From Citrobacter farmeri (GTDB taxonomy: Bacteria > Pseudomonadota > Gammaproteobacteria > Enterobacterales > Enterobacteriaceae), in NCBI RefSeq assembly GCF_019048065.1, contig NZ_CP077291.1, forward strand, positions 1,798,001 to 1,862,000: a stretch of DNA of 64,000 nucleotides. Reading direction: 5' to 3'. The translations under genes and the position numbers were made by a program. Shown here one piece after another: positions 63,229 to 64,000 of the stretch (position 1 is its first letter; every line of letters starts with the position of its first letter). The notes beneath the pieces are model-generated. The model did not search any database and was not told where the DNA came from. It saw only the letters and a program-made list of their open reading frames with translations.

Positions 63229-63867
63229 ATGAAAATTGCATTGATGATGGAAAACAGCCAGGCGGGCAAAAACGCCATCATTTACCGCGAACTTAAAGCG
63301 GTTGCCGATGAAAAGGGCTTTCCGGTTTTCAACGTCGGGATGAGCGACGAGAATGACCACCATCTGACCTACATCCATCTCGGCATCATGGCCAGCATTC
63401 TGCTAAATTCAAAAGCGGTTGATTTCGTCGTGACCGGTTGTGGTACAGGCCAGGGGGCGCTGATGTCGCTGAACATCCATCCGGGGGTGGTGTGCGGTTA
63501 TTGCATCGATCCGGCGGATGCGTTCCTGTTTGCGCAGATTAACAATGGTAATGCGCTGTCTCTGCCATTTGCGAAAGGATTTGGCTGGGGAGCAGAACTG
63601 AACGTGCGCTTTATCTTTGAGAAAGCCTTTACCGGCCGTAACGGCGAAGGTTATCCGCCAGAGCGTAAAGAACCGCAGGTGCGTAACGCAGGAATTCTCA
63701 ATCAGGTTAAAGCGGCAGTCGTTAAAGACAACTATCTTGATACACTGCGCGCGATCGATCCGGAACTGGTGAAGACAGCGGTTTCCGGTCAGCGTTTCCA
63801 GCAGTGTTTCTTTGAAAATGGTCAGAGTAAAGAGATTGAAGCGTTTGTTCGCGAAATCCTCGGGTAA
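63229..63867 (+). CDS. RpiB/LacA/LacB-family sugar-phosphate isomerase
   Basis: 212 residues. The N-terminal two-thirds is an RpiB/LacAB fold: MKIALMMENSQAGKN, VDFVVTGCGTGQGALMSLN (the catalytic Cys-Gly-Thr-Gly motif), and NNGNALSLPF. A C-terminal extension of about 60 residues is not in RpiB or LacA. Acts on a ribose-, allose- or galactose-type phosphate; the substrate is unknown. AGGAG precedes the ATG. A membrane-protein gene converges on it. Confidence 0.85.
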   Translation: MKIALMMENSQAGKNAIIYRELKAVADEKGFPVFNVGMSDENDHHLTYIHLGIMASILLNSKAVDFVVTGCGTGQGALMSLNIHPGVVCGYCIDPADAFLFAQINNGNALSLPFAKGFGWGAELNVRFIFEKAFTGRNGEGYPPERKEPQVRNAGILNQVKAAVVKDNYLDTLRAIDPELVKTAVSGQRFQQCFFENGQSKEIEAFVREILG

Positions 63868-63878
63868 TCTTTGCTGAA

Positions 63879-63908
63879 AAGCCGGATGGCGCAATGCGCT
63901 TCCGGCTT
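63879..63908. repeat. REP-type palindrome
   Basis: AAGCCGGA-TGGCGCAATGCGCT-TCCGGCTT: an 8-bp stem with the typical REP core, just past the isomerase gene. Confidence 0.75.
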
Positions 63909-63914
63909 CACACA

Positions 63915-64000
63915 TTACTGTCTTACAGACACCGCGCTCCCCGCATCTTTCGCCAGCCGCAACGTATCCACCATGCCAATCAGGCAAATAAGCGCGATGG
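63915..64000 (-). CDS. 3' end of an unidentified membrane-protein gene
   Basis: Minus-strand frame open from the right edge, giving IALICLIGMVDTLRLAKDAG and ending SAVSVRQ. A hydrophobic segment followed by a short basic/polar tail suggests the last TM helix of a transporter. Too little is present to name a family. Confidence 0.5.
   Translation of the reverse strand, partial: IALICLIGMVDTLRLAKDAGSAVSVRQ

Overview
The window comes from the chromosome of an enteric gamma-proteobacterium. Gene order and protein sequences match the Escherichia/Salmonella/Citrobacter group almost gene for gene (cbl, asnT, mtfA, serU, dcm-vsr, dsrA-dsrB-rcsA, the fliF-to-fliE flagellar cluster, fliC, sdiA, uvrY-uvrC-pgsA, glyW-cysT-leuZ, yecA, tyrP, ftnA). 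Citrobacter or a close relative is my best guess. It combines E. coli-type core genes with Salmonella-type accessory genes, such as an OmpS1-like porin and a MarT/FidL-like pair. This is judged from memory of those genomes, not from a search.

Layout. 1-1.5 kb: end of cbl, tRNA-Asn, mtfA, tRNA-Ser(CGA). 1.9-6.6 kb: accessory surface region with an autotransporter and an OmpC-family porin, where E. coli K-12 carries hchA, hprRS, hiuH, msrPQ and others. 7-16.6 kb: core housekeeping and regulatory genes drpB, yedJ, dcm, vsr, yedA, yedI, yodC, dgcQ, yedP, the sRNA gene dsrA, yodD, dsrB, rcsA. 16.8-28 kb: flagellar operons fliLMNOPQR and fliFGHIJK (minus strand) and fliE (plus strand), with FlhD4C2-type operators. 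28-31.7 kb: yedF, yedE, yedD, amyA. 31.7-37.3 kb: fliDST, fliC, fliAZ with clear sigma-28 promoters. 37.4-40.7 kb: cystine uptake and D-cysteine desulfhydrase (tcyJ-dcyD-tcyL-tcyN). 40.9-45.5 kb: sdiA, yecF, uvrY-uvrC, pgsA. 45.6-46 kb: tRNA operon Gly-Cys-Leu.

46-59.5 kb is an accessory island inserted between leuZ and yecA, neighbours in E. coli. It holds an integrase fragment beside the tRNA, a small holin-like ORF, a CHAP-like cell-wall amidase with a frameshifted partner resembling an immunity protein, tiny glycine-rich and acidic ORFs, a decayed mipA/ompV gene, a membrane-anchored nitroreductase-like protein, an HSL-type esterase, a second large autotransporter, an AraC regulator, a RidA-family protein, an orphan LuxR-type regulator, and a ToxR/CadC-like regulator with a FidL-like membrane partner. 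The regulator pair plus autotransporter recalls MarT-FidL-MisL of Salmonella SPI-3.

59.5-64 kb: core genes again: yecA, tyrP (two TyrR boxes), yecH, ftnA, yecR, an RpiB/LacAB-type isomerase, a REP element, and the 3' end of an unidentified membrane-protein gene.

How the parts work together: most of the window is devoted to motility (basal body, export gate, switch, filament, sigma-28) and to surface or envelope change (DsrA and RcsA, a c-di-GMP cyclase, two autotransporters, a porin). The most unusual content is in the leuZ-yecA island.
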